Assembly: GCF_963676735.1 (NCBI RefSeq)
Contig: NZ_OY781464.1
Location: 4,559,001-4,623,000 of the forward strand
Origin: an uncultured Draconibacterium sp.
Lineage (GTDB): Bacteria; Bacteroidota; Bacteroidia; Bacteroidales; Prolixibacteraceae
Direction of reading: 5' to 3'
Length of the DNA stretch: 64,000 nucleotides
The position numbers and the translations under genes are program-made. The notes beneath the pieces are model-generated. The model made no database searches. It was not told the DNA's origin and was given only the letters and a program-made list of their open reading frames with translations. Positions 53,164 through 62,171 of the stretch are shown here, piece by piece; the stretch's first letter is position 1; each line of letters starts with the position of its first letter.

Positions 53164-55596
53164 TTATTTAGCGTTAATGACTATTTTTTTGCTTTGAAGA
53201 TTTTCTCCTGAAACCTCGAGTTCTATTTCTCCCGGATTTTTTGCTGCTTGAACAGTAACCACCAACAGCCCACAAAAAGCTTTCATTGTTGGCAAGTGAA
53301 ATAGTTCGAGGGAGGTGGCATCGCCATTACAAACTGCCCTAAATTTTCCGGCTCCGCTAACACTGAAACTTAACTGATTATCTGCTGTTGGACAAAGGTT
53401 GCCATTTTTATCCACTACCGAAACAGTTATGTAACTCAGGTCGTTTCCATCAGCAGAAATGTTGGTGCGATCAGCCATCAGTTCAACATGGTGCGGTGCA
53501 CCGGCGGTATGCATTTCTTTTTCAGCAACAGCATTTCCATCATCATCAAAAGCCACTACTTTTACCGTTCCGGGTTCGTATTTTACATCCATCCACATCA
53601 GGCGGTTTCGCGTAAGCAGTGTTTCTTTATTTTTGGTTCTTATTCCCTGGCTTTTGCCGTTTACAAATAGTTCGGCACTGTTGTAATTGGTGTATACAAA
53701 AACCGGCGTGCTTTTTCCCTCTCGCCCCTGCCAGTTCCAGTGGGGTAGCAGGTGTAAGGTTTCATCGGTGGTATTCCAGCGGCTGCGGTACAGGTAAAAA
53801 CGGTCTTTGGGCAGACCGGCCAAATCGCAAATGCCAAAATATGAACTGCGCGAGGGCCATGCCTCGTTGTAGGGTGTTGGCTCGCCCAGGTAATCAAAAC
53901 CTGTCCATACGAACTCTCCAATTACCCAATCAAAATTGTCTTGCCAGTAAAAATCTTCATCCGGAATATTCGACCATGAACAAGCTTCAAGATCGTAAGA
54001 GGAGCTTTGAAAATCATCGTATCTTTTCATTTTTGCCTGCTCAACCGGAAATTTATACACCCCGCGAGAACTCACTGTTGATGCCGTTTCGGAACCCAGA
54101 ATAAATCCTTGAGGGAACCGTTCGTAAGCTTCATTGTACAGAGGTAGCCGGTAATTCAAGCCCGGAATATCCATAATTGCCCCAAAACCATTTTTAAGCG
54201 TATTACCCACCTGGTCCATACCAACAGTTACGGGGCGTGTAGGGTCTTCTCGATGAAAAATATCCTGGAGCCATTTTGCCAATTTTACCCCTTCATTTCC
54301 CCATTGATCGGGAACCTCGTTGCCCGAACTCCACATTACAATACACGGATGATTTCGGGTGGCCCGCACCAGGTTTACCACGTCTTTTTCTGCCCATTCG
54401 TTGAAAAATCGATTGTAGCCGTTTTTTACTTTTGGTTTGGCCCATTCATCGAAACTTTCGGCCAGAAAAATGAAACCCATTTCATCGCAAAGTTCCAGCT
54501 GTTCTATTGAGGGCATGTTGTGCGATGAGCGGATGGCATTACAGCCCATATCTTTTAAAATGGTGAGCTGGCGTTTTAAGGCAGCTTTGTTTACCGCAGC
54601 TCCGAGTGGCCCCAGGTCGTGGTGTAAACATACCCCTTTAAATTTGGTAACATTGCCGTTCAGTACCAATCCAAATCCTCTTTTGTATTCAACACTTCGA
54701 ATTCCAAAGCGAATGTTTTGTTCGTCTTTTAAGGTGTTGCCCTGGTAGAGTTTCATTGTTGCGGTGTACAGATAGGGTGTTTCAATATCCCAAAGTTTTG
54801 GATTGGGTACAGCAATGTTTTGTTCTGTTTTATTTCCAAAAATTTCATTGCTTGTATTGCTGGCAACCAGTTTCCCATCGGCATCTTTAATTTCAGTGAG
54901 TACTTTTACATCTTCACCGTTAATTTCGGCTTTTATGTTCACCTGGGCCATTTCTTCCGAAACAAAAGGAGTGCTTATAAATGTACCCCATTGTTTAAAG
55001 TTTACCTGGTTTTTAACTATCAGCTGCACTTTTCGGTAGATTCCTGCACCCGGATACCAGCGCGAAGAGGACTCTTTGTTTTCGAGCCGAACTGCTAACA
55101 GGTTTTCCTGCCCGGGTTTAATATGCTCGCTTATATCAAAATAAAAATAAGCATAACCGTAGGGGTGGTTTCCAACTTTGGTGCCATTAATCCATACATG
55201 GGCATCACTCATGGCGCCATCAAAAACCAACAGCACTTTTTGGCCGCTCATTAAAGCTGGCACTTTAAACGTTTTTCGATACCAGCCTACGCCAATGTGA
55301 GGTAAGGCACCTGTTCTACCTGTTCTCAGTCGTGCTGTTTTTTCCATGTCTTGCGTAACCTGTACTTTTTGGGCATCAATTTCCTTGTTGAATGGACCTT
55401 TAATAGCCCAGTCGTGCGGAATGTCAACGGTTTCCCAATGGCTAACGTCGGTTTCGGGCAGTTGGGCGTGAGTAATATCTTCGTTAATAAATTTCCATTC
55501 GTTGGAAAGGGACTGAGTGGTTCTTGTTGTTGTTTCAGTTTTTGCGCAGGAGGCGAAAAGAATTACCAGGAAAAGAAAAGAATAAATAGGTTTCAT
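53164..55596 (-). CDS. GH2 family beta-galactosidase/glycosidase with C-terminal DUF4982 and Ig-like domains
   Basis: An 810-aa protein with a lipoprotein-type signal (FASC, C17). Domains in order: GH2 sugar-binding jelly roll (~30-195), Ig-like beta domain (~200-305), TIM barrel (~307-600) with acid/base E427 in SSGNEVPDQ and candidate nucleophile E503 in LGSETASTV, then a DUF4982-type strand domain (~635-690) and a C-terminal invasin/Ig-like domain (~695-808). It cleaves a beta-linked galactose or related terminal sugar in the periplasm. It is the first gene of the sulfatase/GH105 run and has a 200-bp upstream gap with no further gene. Confidence 0.9.
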   Translation of the reverse strand: MKPIYSFLFLVILFASCAKTETTTRTTQSLSNEWKFINEDITHAQLPETDVSHWETVDIPHDWAIKGPFNKEIDAQKVQVTQDMEKTARLRTGRTGALPHIGVGWYRKTFKVPALMSGQKVLLVFDGAMSDAHVWINGTKVGNHPYGYAYFYFDISEHIKPGQENLLAVRLENKESSSRWYPGAGIYRKVQLIVKNQVNFKQWGTFISTPFVSEEMAQVNIKAEINGEDVKVLTEIKDADGKLVASNTSNEIFGNKTEQNIAVPNPKLWDIETPYLYTATMKLYQGNTLKDEQNIRFGIRSVEYKRGFGLVLNGNVTKFKGVCLHHDLGPLGAAVNKAALKRQLTILKDMGCNAIRSSHNMPSIEQLELCDEMGFIFLAESFDEWAKPKVKNGYNRFFNEWAEKDVVNLVRATRNHPCIVMWSSGNEVPDQWGNEGVKLAKWLQDIFHREDPTRPVTVGMDQVGNTLKNGFGAIMDIPGLNYRLPLYNEAYERFPQGFILGSETASTVSSRGVYKFPVEQAKMKRYDDFQSSSYDLEACSWSNIPDEDFYWQDNFDWVIGEFVWTGFDYLGEPTPYNEAWPSRSSYFGICDLAGLPKDRFYLYRSRWNTTDETLHLLPHWNWQGREGKSTPVFVYTNYNSAELFVNGKSQGIRTKNKETLLTRNRLMWMDVKYEPGTVKVVAFDDDGNAVAEKEMHTAGAPHHVELMADRTNISADGNDLSYITVSVVDKNGNLCPTADNQLSFSVSGAGKFRAVCNGDATSLELFHLPTMKAFCGLLVVTVQAAKNPGEIELEVSGENLQSKKIVINAK

Positions 55597-55796
55597 AGCT
55601 TTTGTTTAAAGTCTTTATAAAAGTAAAGACGTTATTGCCCGGAAATTTACGCACAGCAGGTAGTAATTTTTTTCCAAAGACCAATGTGAATTGAACTTCG
55701 GGCAGGCATGGTTTTACTACAAATATGCAAAGAAATCTGATATTTTTGTGGGATGCCAGGTACTAATCAGCCCTGAAGCCGACAGATTACAACGAA

Positions 55797-57878
55797 TTAC
55801 AGTGAGAGAGGCAGGCTGAAATAGAAACTGCTTCCCTGGTCAACCTCGCTTTCAACCCAAATATTGCCCCCATTTATTTTAACAAACTCGTGACACATAA
55901 TAAGTCCCAGTCCGGTTCCTTTTTCATGGGCTGTTCCATCGCGCTGTACCTGTTTTTCAATTTTAAACAGGTTCTGTATCAGTTGTTCCGGCATGCCAAT
56001 GCCATTGTCTTTAACCGTAACAATCAGCATGTTCTCCTTTTTACTTGCAAGCAAAGCTATTTTGCCTTTTTTTCTCGAGAATTTGATGGCATTATTCAGC
56101 AGGTTTCGAACCACAAAATTTACCATGTCTAAATCGGCATACACCATCACTTTTATTGTTGAAAGATCGATGGTTAATTCTTTTGATTTTGCCACTTCAA
56201 GAAAAAGATCTTTGTTGGCTTCAAAAACTTTATGAATAAAGAATGGCTGAGGTTCGAATTTTATTGCTCCGGTTTGTGTTCTCGACCATTCCAAAAGATT
56301 TTCGAGCAACTGGTAACCACTTGTTGCCGCCTGGTACATGCCATCAATAAGCACATCAAAATCTTCGGTGTTTTTGGCCTCTTTTTCATTCCGAAGCATA
56401 TCGGAAATGCCAATTAAAACATTAAACGGGTTTTTTAAATCATGTGCAATTATCGAAAAGAATTTGTCTTTGGTGGCGTTCAATTTTTTTAGGTTCTTTT
56501 CATCTTCGGCTAGTTTTACCAGGTTGTTTTCGAGCATTAATTTTTGCCGGTTAATGGTGTTGTAGTTGGCTTTTAGCTCATCGGTATGTTTTTTTCGAAG
56601 AATAAGATAAAAGCTAAGTACCAGAAGAATAATTAAAAGAACAATAATGGCAAAAGCTGCTTTCACACGAAACCTGAATTGATCGCTTTGCGTTTTGGCC
56701 GATTCCAATTCTTGCTCCAAAACCAGTTTCTTTCTTTCGGCACGAACAATTTCATCACGCTCAAAGTTACTAAGTGCTTCTGCAATTTCATCCGGACTTA
56801 ACATTTCAAATGCTTCTTTAGCTTTCGAAATCATTTCGTAGGCTTTGTTGTATTGTTGCAGCCCGGCGTATGCTGCTCCTTTTTCAGTGTAATAATCAGA
56901 GATGTAGTCGTATTTTTCAAGTTCCCTGCTTTGCTCAATCGCCTTATCAAATAAACGTATGGCTGCATGGAAGTTATTTCTTTTAAGCTGATACTTGCCT
57001 TCAACATAATAGATTTCAACGGCCAGTTTTGTAAATTGTTCCTCGTTGGCCAATTGCTTAATTTTGTTGATATAGGTTTGTGCTGAGGCCAGGTCGTTTA
57101 TTTCGAGGTAATAAATTATAAACCCCAGTATTACCTCAATTTCCCGCTGTTTGTCGGCAACTTGGGGCAAGAGTTCAAGTGCATGGTTTAAATGGTTTAA
57201 AGCTTCATCAGGCCGGTTTAATTTTAAGAGTGAATAGGCAATTGAAGTATGCGAAAGACATTGGTTGTCGATGTTTCCGGTTACCATGTCAACATCCAGC
57301 GCTTTTTCATAAAAAAGCAGGGCGCTCCGATATTCTTTTAAATACTCGTAATACCACCCAATGTTACTGTATGCCTCTGATAATACGTGAGTTTCATTGT
57401 TCTCTTCGCAAAGTACTTTAGCGTTAATCAGGTATTGAAGTGCTTTAACCTGGTCTTTACCGTAAGAGTAGAGTACGCCAAGGTTATGAAAACACGAAAT
57501 CAATGATAAGGTATCTTTTGTTTCGGTAAAGATATTTATTGCTTGCTCCAGGTTGGCAATTGCGGGCAACCAATCGCCTGATTGGTCGTAGTTGTAACTA
57601 ATAAGAAACAGCGCCGTTCCTTCTCCGTATTTGTAATTAATTTTTTGTGAAAGGTTGAGCGCCTTTTGGGCAAACACTAAAGAACTATCCGAATTAAAAT
57701 AGCTGTATTGATCGGAAAGGGTGATGTAGGTATCAACCATGTTTTGGGCATTGGTTTCGTTTGTAAGGCTGGCTTTTAACGAATCTATTTCCGGCGATTC
57801 AAAACCAAAAACGGGCGGAAAATAACCAAGTGTTATCCAAATAAAAAGTAGTGCGGTATGTATTTTAAAAGTTTTCAT
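55797..57878 (-). CDS. TPR-containing sensor histidine kinase (orphan)
   Basis: 693 aa from the ATG at 57878; an upstream TTG at 57899 is unlikely. A signal peptide (~5-25) is followed by about eight tetratricopeptide repeats (~40-370), a coiled stretch, one membrane helix (~410-432) and a cytoplasmic kinase: H-box FSIIAHDLKNPFNV, N-box LLNNAIKFSRK, G1 DNGIGMPEQ and G2 GTGLGLIMC. This is the standard Bacteroidota periplasmic-TPR kinase. It has no adjacent response regulator, so its partner is elsewhere. It is divergent from the MltF-like gene across 213 bases. Confidence 0.92.
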   Translation of the reverse strand: MKTFKIHTALLFIWITLGYFPPVFGFESPEIDSLKASLTNETNAQNMVDTYITLSDQYSYFNSDSSLVFAQKALNLSQKINYKYGEGTALFLISYNYDQSGDWLPAIANLEQAINIFTETKDTLSLISCFHNLGVLYSYGKDQVKALQYLINAKVLCEENNETHVLSEAYSNIGWYYEYLKEYRSALLFYEKALDVDMVTGNIDNQCLSHTSIAYSLLKLNRPDEALNHLNHALELLPQVADKQREIEVILGFIIYYLEINDLASAQTYINKIKQLANEEQFTKLAVEIYYVEGKYQLKRNNFHAAIRLFDKAIEQSRELEKYDYISDYYTEKGAAYAGLQQYNKAYEMISKAKEAFEMLSPDEIAEALSNFERDEIVRAERKKLVLEQELESAKTQSDQFRFRVKAAFAIIVLLIILLVLSFYLILRKKHTDELKANYNTINRQKLMLENNLVKLAEDEKNLKKLNATKDKFFSIIAHDLKNPFNVLIGISDMLRNEKEAKNTEDFDVLIDGMYQAATSGYQLLENLLEWSRTQTGAIKFEPQPFFIHKVFEANKDLFLEVAKSKELTIDLSTIKVMVYADLDMVNFVVRNLLNNAIKFSRKKGKIALLASKKENMLIVTVKDNGIGMPEQLIQNLFKIEKQVQRDGTAHEKGTGLGLIMCHEFVKINGGNIWVESEVDQGSSFYFSLPLSL

Positions 57879-58091
57879 AGGTTTGTACAGCGTGTGCAAA
57901 TATAATTAAATCAGTAGTATACGATACTGTTGAATAATAAAATGACTGATTTTTAATTGTAGCTAACTGAATTTTACTGTTATAATTCAAGCTAATGTTA
58001 ACCAATTGCCTGTTAAACATGATAAATTTCATAATTCTATTTCTTTTTTTACCTTGTGACATTAAGATTGAGAATGTAAACCGTGAAATGT

Positions 58092-59528
58092 ATGCTGAAA
58101 CAATACTTAGGTATAGCAAGTATCGCCCTGCTTTTTATGGTAGCTTCATGCTCCTCAAACAAACAGCAAAATAAAAAAAGTAAAAAAGATCTTGCGGTTG
58201 TTGACCGCGATTTGGAGGAAATTAGGAAAGAAGGGGTGTTAAACGTGGTAACTACGTACAGCAGTACCAGCTATTTTTTGTACCGCGGGCAACCTATGGG
58301 GTACGAATATGATTTGCTGAAACGATTTGCCAAACACATAGGCGTTGATTTTAAAGTGGAGGTGTCGAATAACTTAGATGTGATGTATGAGAAATTGCAC
58401 CAGGGCGATGTTGACCTGATTGCACACGGACTTACCATTACCGGTAAACGAAAAGAGTTTATACGGTTTTCCGATTATTTATATTTGACCCACCAGGTTT
58501 TGGTACAAAAAAAACCCGATAATTGGCGAAAAATGAGGTGGAGCGAGCTTCAGAGTTCCTTGATTCACGACGCTATTGAACTCATAGGTGATACTGTTTC
58601 GGTGCGGGCCAATTCATCGTATCTAAACCGTATTGATAATCTTAAGGATGAGATGGGTGGCGAAATTTATGTTGATACACTTTCGGGCGATCTTTCAACT
58701 GATAAAATTATTGAAATGGTGGCTAAGGGCGAAATAAAATACACCTTTGCCGATAACAACATCGCTAGTATAAATGCCTCTTATTATCCCAATCTTGATA
58801 TTCGTGTTCCGGTAAGTTTCTCGCAACGAATGGCATGGGCTGTGCGGCCTAATTCAGAGAGCCTATTAACAGAGCTGGATAACTGGATTGATTCGATGAA
58901 AAATGGTGTAGAATATTACGTGATTTATAATAAGTACTTTAAAAACGAACGTGATTTCAGGCGTCGTGAAAACAGCGAGTTGTACAGCATTAATCATAAC
59001 CGGATAAGTGAATATGACGATTTAATACAAATATACGCTGATTCGTTGGGTTGGGATTGGCGTTTGTATGCTGCCATGATTTTCCAGGAATCGAAGTTTA
59101 ATCCTACTTCCGAATCGTGGGCCGGAGCAAAAGGCCTGATGCAAATGATGCCACAAACAGCCGAAAAATATGGAGTAACAGACCGAACCGATCCGGAAAT
59201 GAGTATGGAAGGCGGAACCAAAGTTTTGCAGGTGTTATGGGATCGGTTTATTGATATTCCCGATTCTGTTCAGCGAATTAAATTTACGATGGCTGCTTAT
59301 AATTGCGGCTACAGCCATGTAATAGATGCCCGCGTACTGGCCGAAGAGGAAGGTATCGACAGTTACCGTTGGGACGAATGTGTAGAAGAATCGATGTTAA
59401 AGCTCAGTTACCCCGAGAATTACAATAAACCGTTTATCAAGTACGGCTATGTGCGGGGAATTGAGCCGGTTAGTTACGTAAAGCAAATATTTAGCCGTTA
59501 CGAACATTACTGCCAACTGGTGGAATAA
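58092..59528 (+). CDS. MltF-like membrane-bound lytic murein transglycosylase
   Basis: 478 aa from the ATG at 58092; a GTG three codons upstream is also possible. LFMVASC is a lipobox. Residues ~35-275 form a periplasmic solute-binding-protein (family 3) domain (YEYDLLKRFAKHIGVDFK and DLIAHGLTITGKRKEF), followed by a C-terminal SLT lysozyme-like domain with catalytic Glu in MIFQESKFNP and the conserved GAKGLMQMMPQTAEKYG and MAAYNCG. This is the MltF (YfhD) architecture, which cleaves peptidoglycan glycan strands to anhydro-muropeptides. It ends at a strong terminator shared with the convergent aldolase gene. Confidence 0.92.
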   Translation: MLKQYLGIASIALLFMVASCSSNKQQNKKSKKDLAVVDRDLEEIRKEGVLNVVTTYSSTSYFLYRGQPMGYEYDLLKRFAKHIGVDFKVEVSNNLDVMYEKLHQGDVDLIAHGLTITGKRKEFIRFSDYLYLTHQVLVQKKPDNWRKMRWSELQSSLIHDAIELIGDTVSVRANSSYLNRIDNLKDEMGGEIYVDTLSGDLSTDKIIEMVAKGEIKYTFADNNIASINASYYPNLDIRVPVSFSQRMAWAVRPNSESLLTELDNWIDSMKNGVEYYVIYNKYFKNERDFRRRENSELYSINHNRISEYDDLIQIYADSLGWDWRLYAAMIFQESKFNPTSESWAGAKGLMQMMPQTAEKYGVTDRTDPEMSMEGGTKVLQVLWDRFIDIPDSVQRIKFTMAAYNCGYSHVIDARVLAEEEGIDSYRWDECVEESMLKLSYPENYNKPFIKYGYVRGIEPVSYVKQIFSRYEHYCQLVE

Positions 59529-59535
59529 GGCATAA

Positions 59536-59567
59536 AAAAACCGCTCCTAATAAAGAGCGGTTTTTAT
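59536..59567. terminator. Bidirectional terminator between MltF-like and aldolase genes
   Basis: AAAAACCGCTC (59536-59546) pairs with GAGCGGTTTTT (59555-59565), flanked by A- and T-runs, between two convergent genes. Confidence 0.9.
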
Positions 59568-59585
59568 ATCTTGTTAAACAAGTTT

Positions 59586-60662
59586 CTATTGTACGTCAAT
59601 AGCATTTAAATCTTCAAATGCCTTTTTCAAACGGGCAATCATTGCTTCTTCAGCTTTACGTACCCAAACTCGTGGATCGTAAAATTTCTTGTTTGGCTTG
59701 TCGTCCCCGTCAGGGTTACCAATCTGGCCTTGCAAATAATCGCGGTTGGCTGCCTCAAAAGCACGAACACCATCCCAGTACGCCCATTGTGTATCAGTGT
59801 CGATATTCATTTTGATTACACCGTAATCGATTGCTTCGCGAATTTCTTCAAGAGATGAACCAGAACCACCGTGGAATACAAAATTTACTGGTTTTTCACC
59901 GGTGCTTAATTTTTCCTGAATGTACTTTTGCGAGTTGTCAAGGATTTTTGGAGTAAGTTTTACGTTACCTGGCTTGTATACACCATGCACATTACCAAAC
60001 GAAGCCGCAATGGTAAAGTTAGGCGATACTTTGCTCAGCTCTTCGTAAGCATAACATACTTCTTCTGGCTGAGTATAAAGTTTAGATGCATCTACATCGC
60101 TGTTGTCAACACCATCTTCTTCTCCTCCGGTAATACCTAATTCAATTTCCAGTGTCATACCCATTTTAGCCATGCGCTCCAGGTATTTTTTACTGATTTC
60201 AATATTTTCTTCAAGAGGCTCTTCGCTTAAATCAAGCATGTGCGAGCTAAACAAAGGTTTACCTGTTTCGGCAAAATGTTTTTCGCTGGCATCAAGTAAG
60301 CCATCAATCCATGGTAATAGTTTTTTTGCTGCGTGGTCGGTATGTAAAATTACTCTAACACCATAAGCTTCAGCAAGTGTGTGAATGTGTTTTGCTCCGG
60401 CAACAGCACCCAAAACCTGGGCTTCCTGTCCGTCGAGTTTTAAACCTTTACCTGCATTAAAAGCAGCACCACCATTCGAAAACTGAATAATAACCGGTGC
60501 GTTCACCAGCTTGGCAGCTTCCATAATGGCATTAACAGAAGAAGAACCTACAACATTTACTGCCGGCAAGGCAAATTTTTGGGCTTTAGCTTCTTCAAAA
60601 ATAAATTGTACGTCAGCACCGGTTACAACTCCCGGCTTAACGTTTTCGGATATTTTTCCCAT
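59586..60662 (-). CDS. fbaA: Fructose-bisphosphate aldolase, class II (FbaA-like, class IIA)
   Basis: 358 aa from the ATG at 60662; 24 extra codons upstream to 60734 are unlikely because the FbaA family starts here (E. coli FbaA has 359 residues). Metal-dependent aldolase motifs are seen: VILHTDHAAKK (catalytic Asp and zinc His), ELGITGGEEDGVDN (Glu loop), FVFHGGSGSS (phosphate/metal) and GVIKMNIDTDTQWAYWDG. It cleaves fructose-1,6-bisphosphate to DHAP and glyceraldehyde-3-phosphate in glycolysis and gluconeogenesis. A second class II aldolase of a different subclass lies divergently 249 bases away. Confidence 0.95.
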   Translation of the reverse strand: MGKISENVKPGVVTGADVQFIFEEAKAQKFALPAVNVVGSSSVNAIMEAAKLVNAPVIIQFSNGGAAFNAGKGLKLDGQEAQVLGAVAGAKHIHTLAEAYGVRVILHTDHAAKKLLPWIDGLLDASEKHFAETGKPLFSSHMLDLSEEPLEENIEISKKYLERMAKMGMTLEIELGITGGEEDGVDNSDVDASKLYTQPEEVCYAYEELSKVSPNFTIAASFGNVHGVYKPGNVKLTPKILDNSQKYIQEKLSTGEKPVNFVFHGGSGSSLEEIREAIDYGVIKMNIDTDTQWAYWDGVRAFEAANRDYLQGQIGNPDGDDKPNKKFYDPRVWVRKAEEAMIARLKKAFEDLNAIDVQ

Positions 60663-60910
60663 AATTAATCGTTTTACTTTTAGTTTCAAATAGAATACGG
60701 ATGCAAAATTACAATTTGAGTTTAGGTTAACCAATTATTCGTTGTTAATGATGATTAAAACAAGACATAATTATCTGTAATTTAACCCTGCGAGAATTTA
60801 TTGTTTAACGTTAAATATAGAAACCGGCTGCAAGCCAAACCCATTCATTTCCTGATTTTTATTTATTTTCACAACGCAAAAAAACAAAAATCACTGATTA
60901 AACTAATAAG

Positions 60911-61906
60911 ATGGCAGTAAGTTACAAAGACTTAGGATTGGTGAACAGTAAGGAGCTGTTTGCTAAAGCAGTTGAAGGCGGATATGCTATTCCTGCATAT
61001 AACTTTAATAACCTGGAACAATTGCAGGCAATACTTCAGGCTTGCGTTGAAACAAAATCTCCGGTAATTCTTCAGGTATCTTCCGGCGCTCGTAAATATG
61101 CCAACGCTACTTTATTGCGTAACATGGCACGCGGAGCTGTTGAATATGTAAAAGAACTGGGTTGCGAAATTCCAATTGTTCTTCACCTCGACCATGGCGA
61201 TACTTTTGAACTGTGTAAAGATTGTATCGACAGCGGATTCTCTTCAGTAATGATTGACGGTTCGCACCATCCGTATGAAGAAAACGTAGCTTTAACCAAA
61301 AAAGTGGTGGAGTATGCGCATGCAAACGGTGTAACTGTTGAAGGCGAGTTGGGTGTTTTAGCCGGGGTTGAAGATGATGTTGTTGCTGAAGAGTCGACTT
61401 ATACTCGTCCGGAAGAAGTGGAGGATTTTGTTAAACGTACCGGCGTTGATTCATTAGCTATTTCAATAGGAACATCGCACGGAGCACATAAGTTTACGCC
61501 CGAGCAGTGTACCTTAAATGAAGAAGGCGTACTTGTTCCTCCCCCATTAAAATTTGAGATTCTTGAGGAAATTGAAAGACGTATTCCCGGATTCCCTATC
61601 GTGTTGCATGGCTCTTCTTCTGTTCCGATGGAACAGGTTAATATTATTAACGAAAACGGTGGCGACTTAAAAGCGGCAGTTGGTATTCCTGAGGAGCAGT
61701 TGCGTAAAGCTGCAGCATCAGCCGTATGTAAAATAAATATCGATTCAGATGGTCGTTTGGCAATGACAGCTGCCATTCGAAAAACGATGAAGGAAAATCC
61801 GGCAGAGTTTGATCCAAGAAAATACTTAGGACCAGCGCGCGATTCGTTAAAAGAATTGTACAAACACAAAAACGAAAACGTGTTGGGTTCGGCAGGAAAA
61901 GCTTAA
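60911..61906 (+). CDS. fba: Fructose-bisphosphate aldolase, class II (class IIB-like, Bacteroidota type)
   Basis: A 331-aa enzyme: IVLHLDHGDTFE (catalytic Asp/zinc His), ELGVLAGVEDD (Glu), ISIGTSHGAHKF (His), IVLHGSSSVP, and KINIDSDGRLAMTAAIRKTM. The length and the C-terminal DPRKYLGPARDSLKELYKHK are those of the usual Bacteroidales class II aldolase. It is clearly not a recent copy of its divergent neighbour, which belongs to the longer FbaA subclass. Isozyme specialisation, for example for tagatose- or sedoheptulose-bisphosphate or carbon-source control, is possible, but the sequence cannot show it. Confidence 0.95.
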   Translation: MAVSYKDLGLVNSKELFAKAVEGGYAIPAYNFNNLEQLQAILQACVETKSPVILQVSSGARKYANATLLRNMARGAVEYVKELGCEIPIVLHLDHGDTFELCKDCIDSGFSSVMIDGSHHPYEENVALTKKVVEYAHANGVTVEGELGVLAGVEDDVVAEESTYTRPEEVEDFVKRTGVDSLAISIGTSHGAHKFTPEQCTLNEEGVLVPPPLKFEILEEIERRIPGFPIVLHGSSSVPMEQVNIINENGGDLKAAVGIPEEQLRKAAASAVCKINIDSDGRLAMTAAIRKTMKENPAEFDPRKYLGPARDSLKELYKHKNENVLGSAGKA

Positions 61907-61922
61907 AAGCTACAAAATACAG

Positions 61923-61958
61923 AAAAGGGGCGGTCGTGTGTTGATCGCCCCTTTTTTT
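61923..61958 (+). terminator. Intrinsic terminator after the class IIB-like aldolase
   Basis: AAAAGGGGCGGTC (from 61923) pairs with GATCGCCCCTTTT with one G-T type mismatch, followed by a T-run. It closes the aldolase transcript. Confidence 0.9.
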
Positions 61959-62171
61959 GTTTGGTCGCTTCCACGTAGTGTTTCGAAGCGTTTATAACCA
62001 TTTCCGTTATTTTTTAAAATCTTTTGTTGAAAGTGTTATTTTTATTTTTTAAGTTTACACGTGTTTAGCCGACACAAACACGCAAAACAAGATGATTCCA
62101 TCTTTGATTTGCTTTAGTCCTTGTTTGAGTATTAGAATTGTAGTGTATTTTGAGAACATCAAAATGTATAA

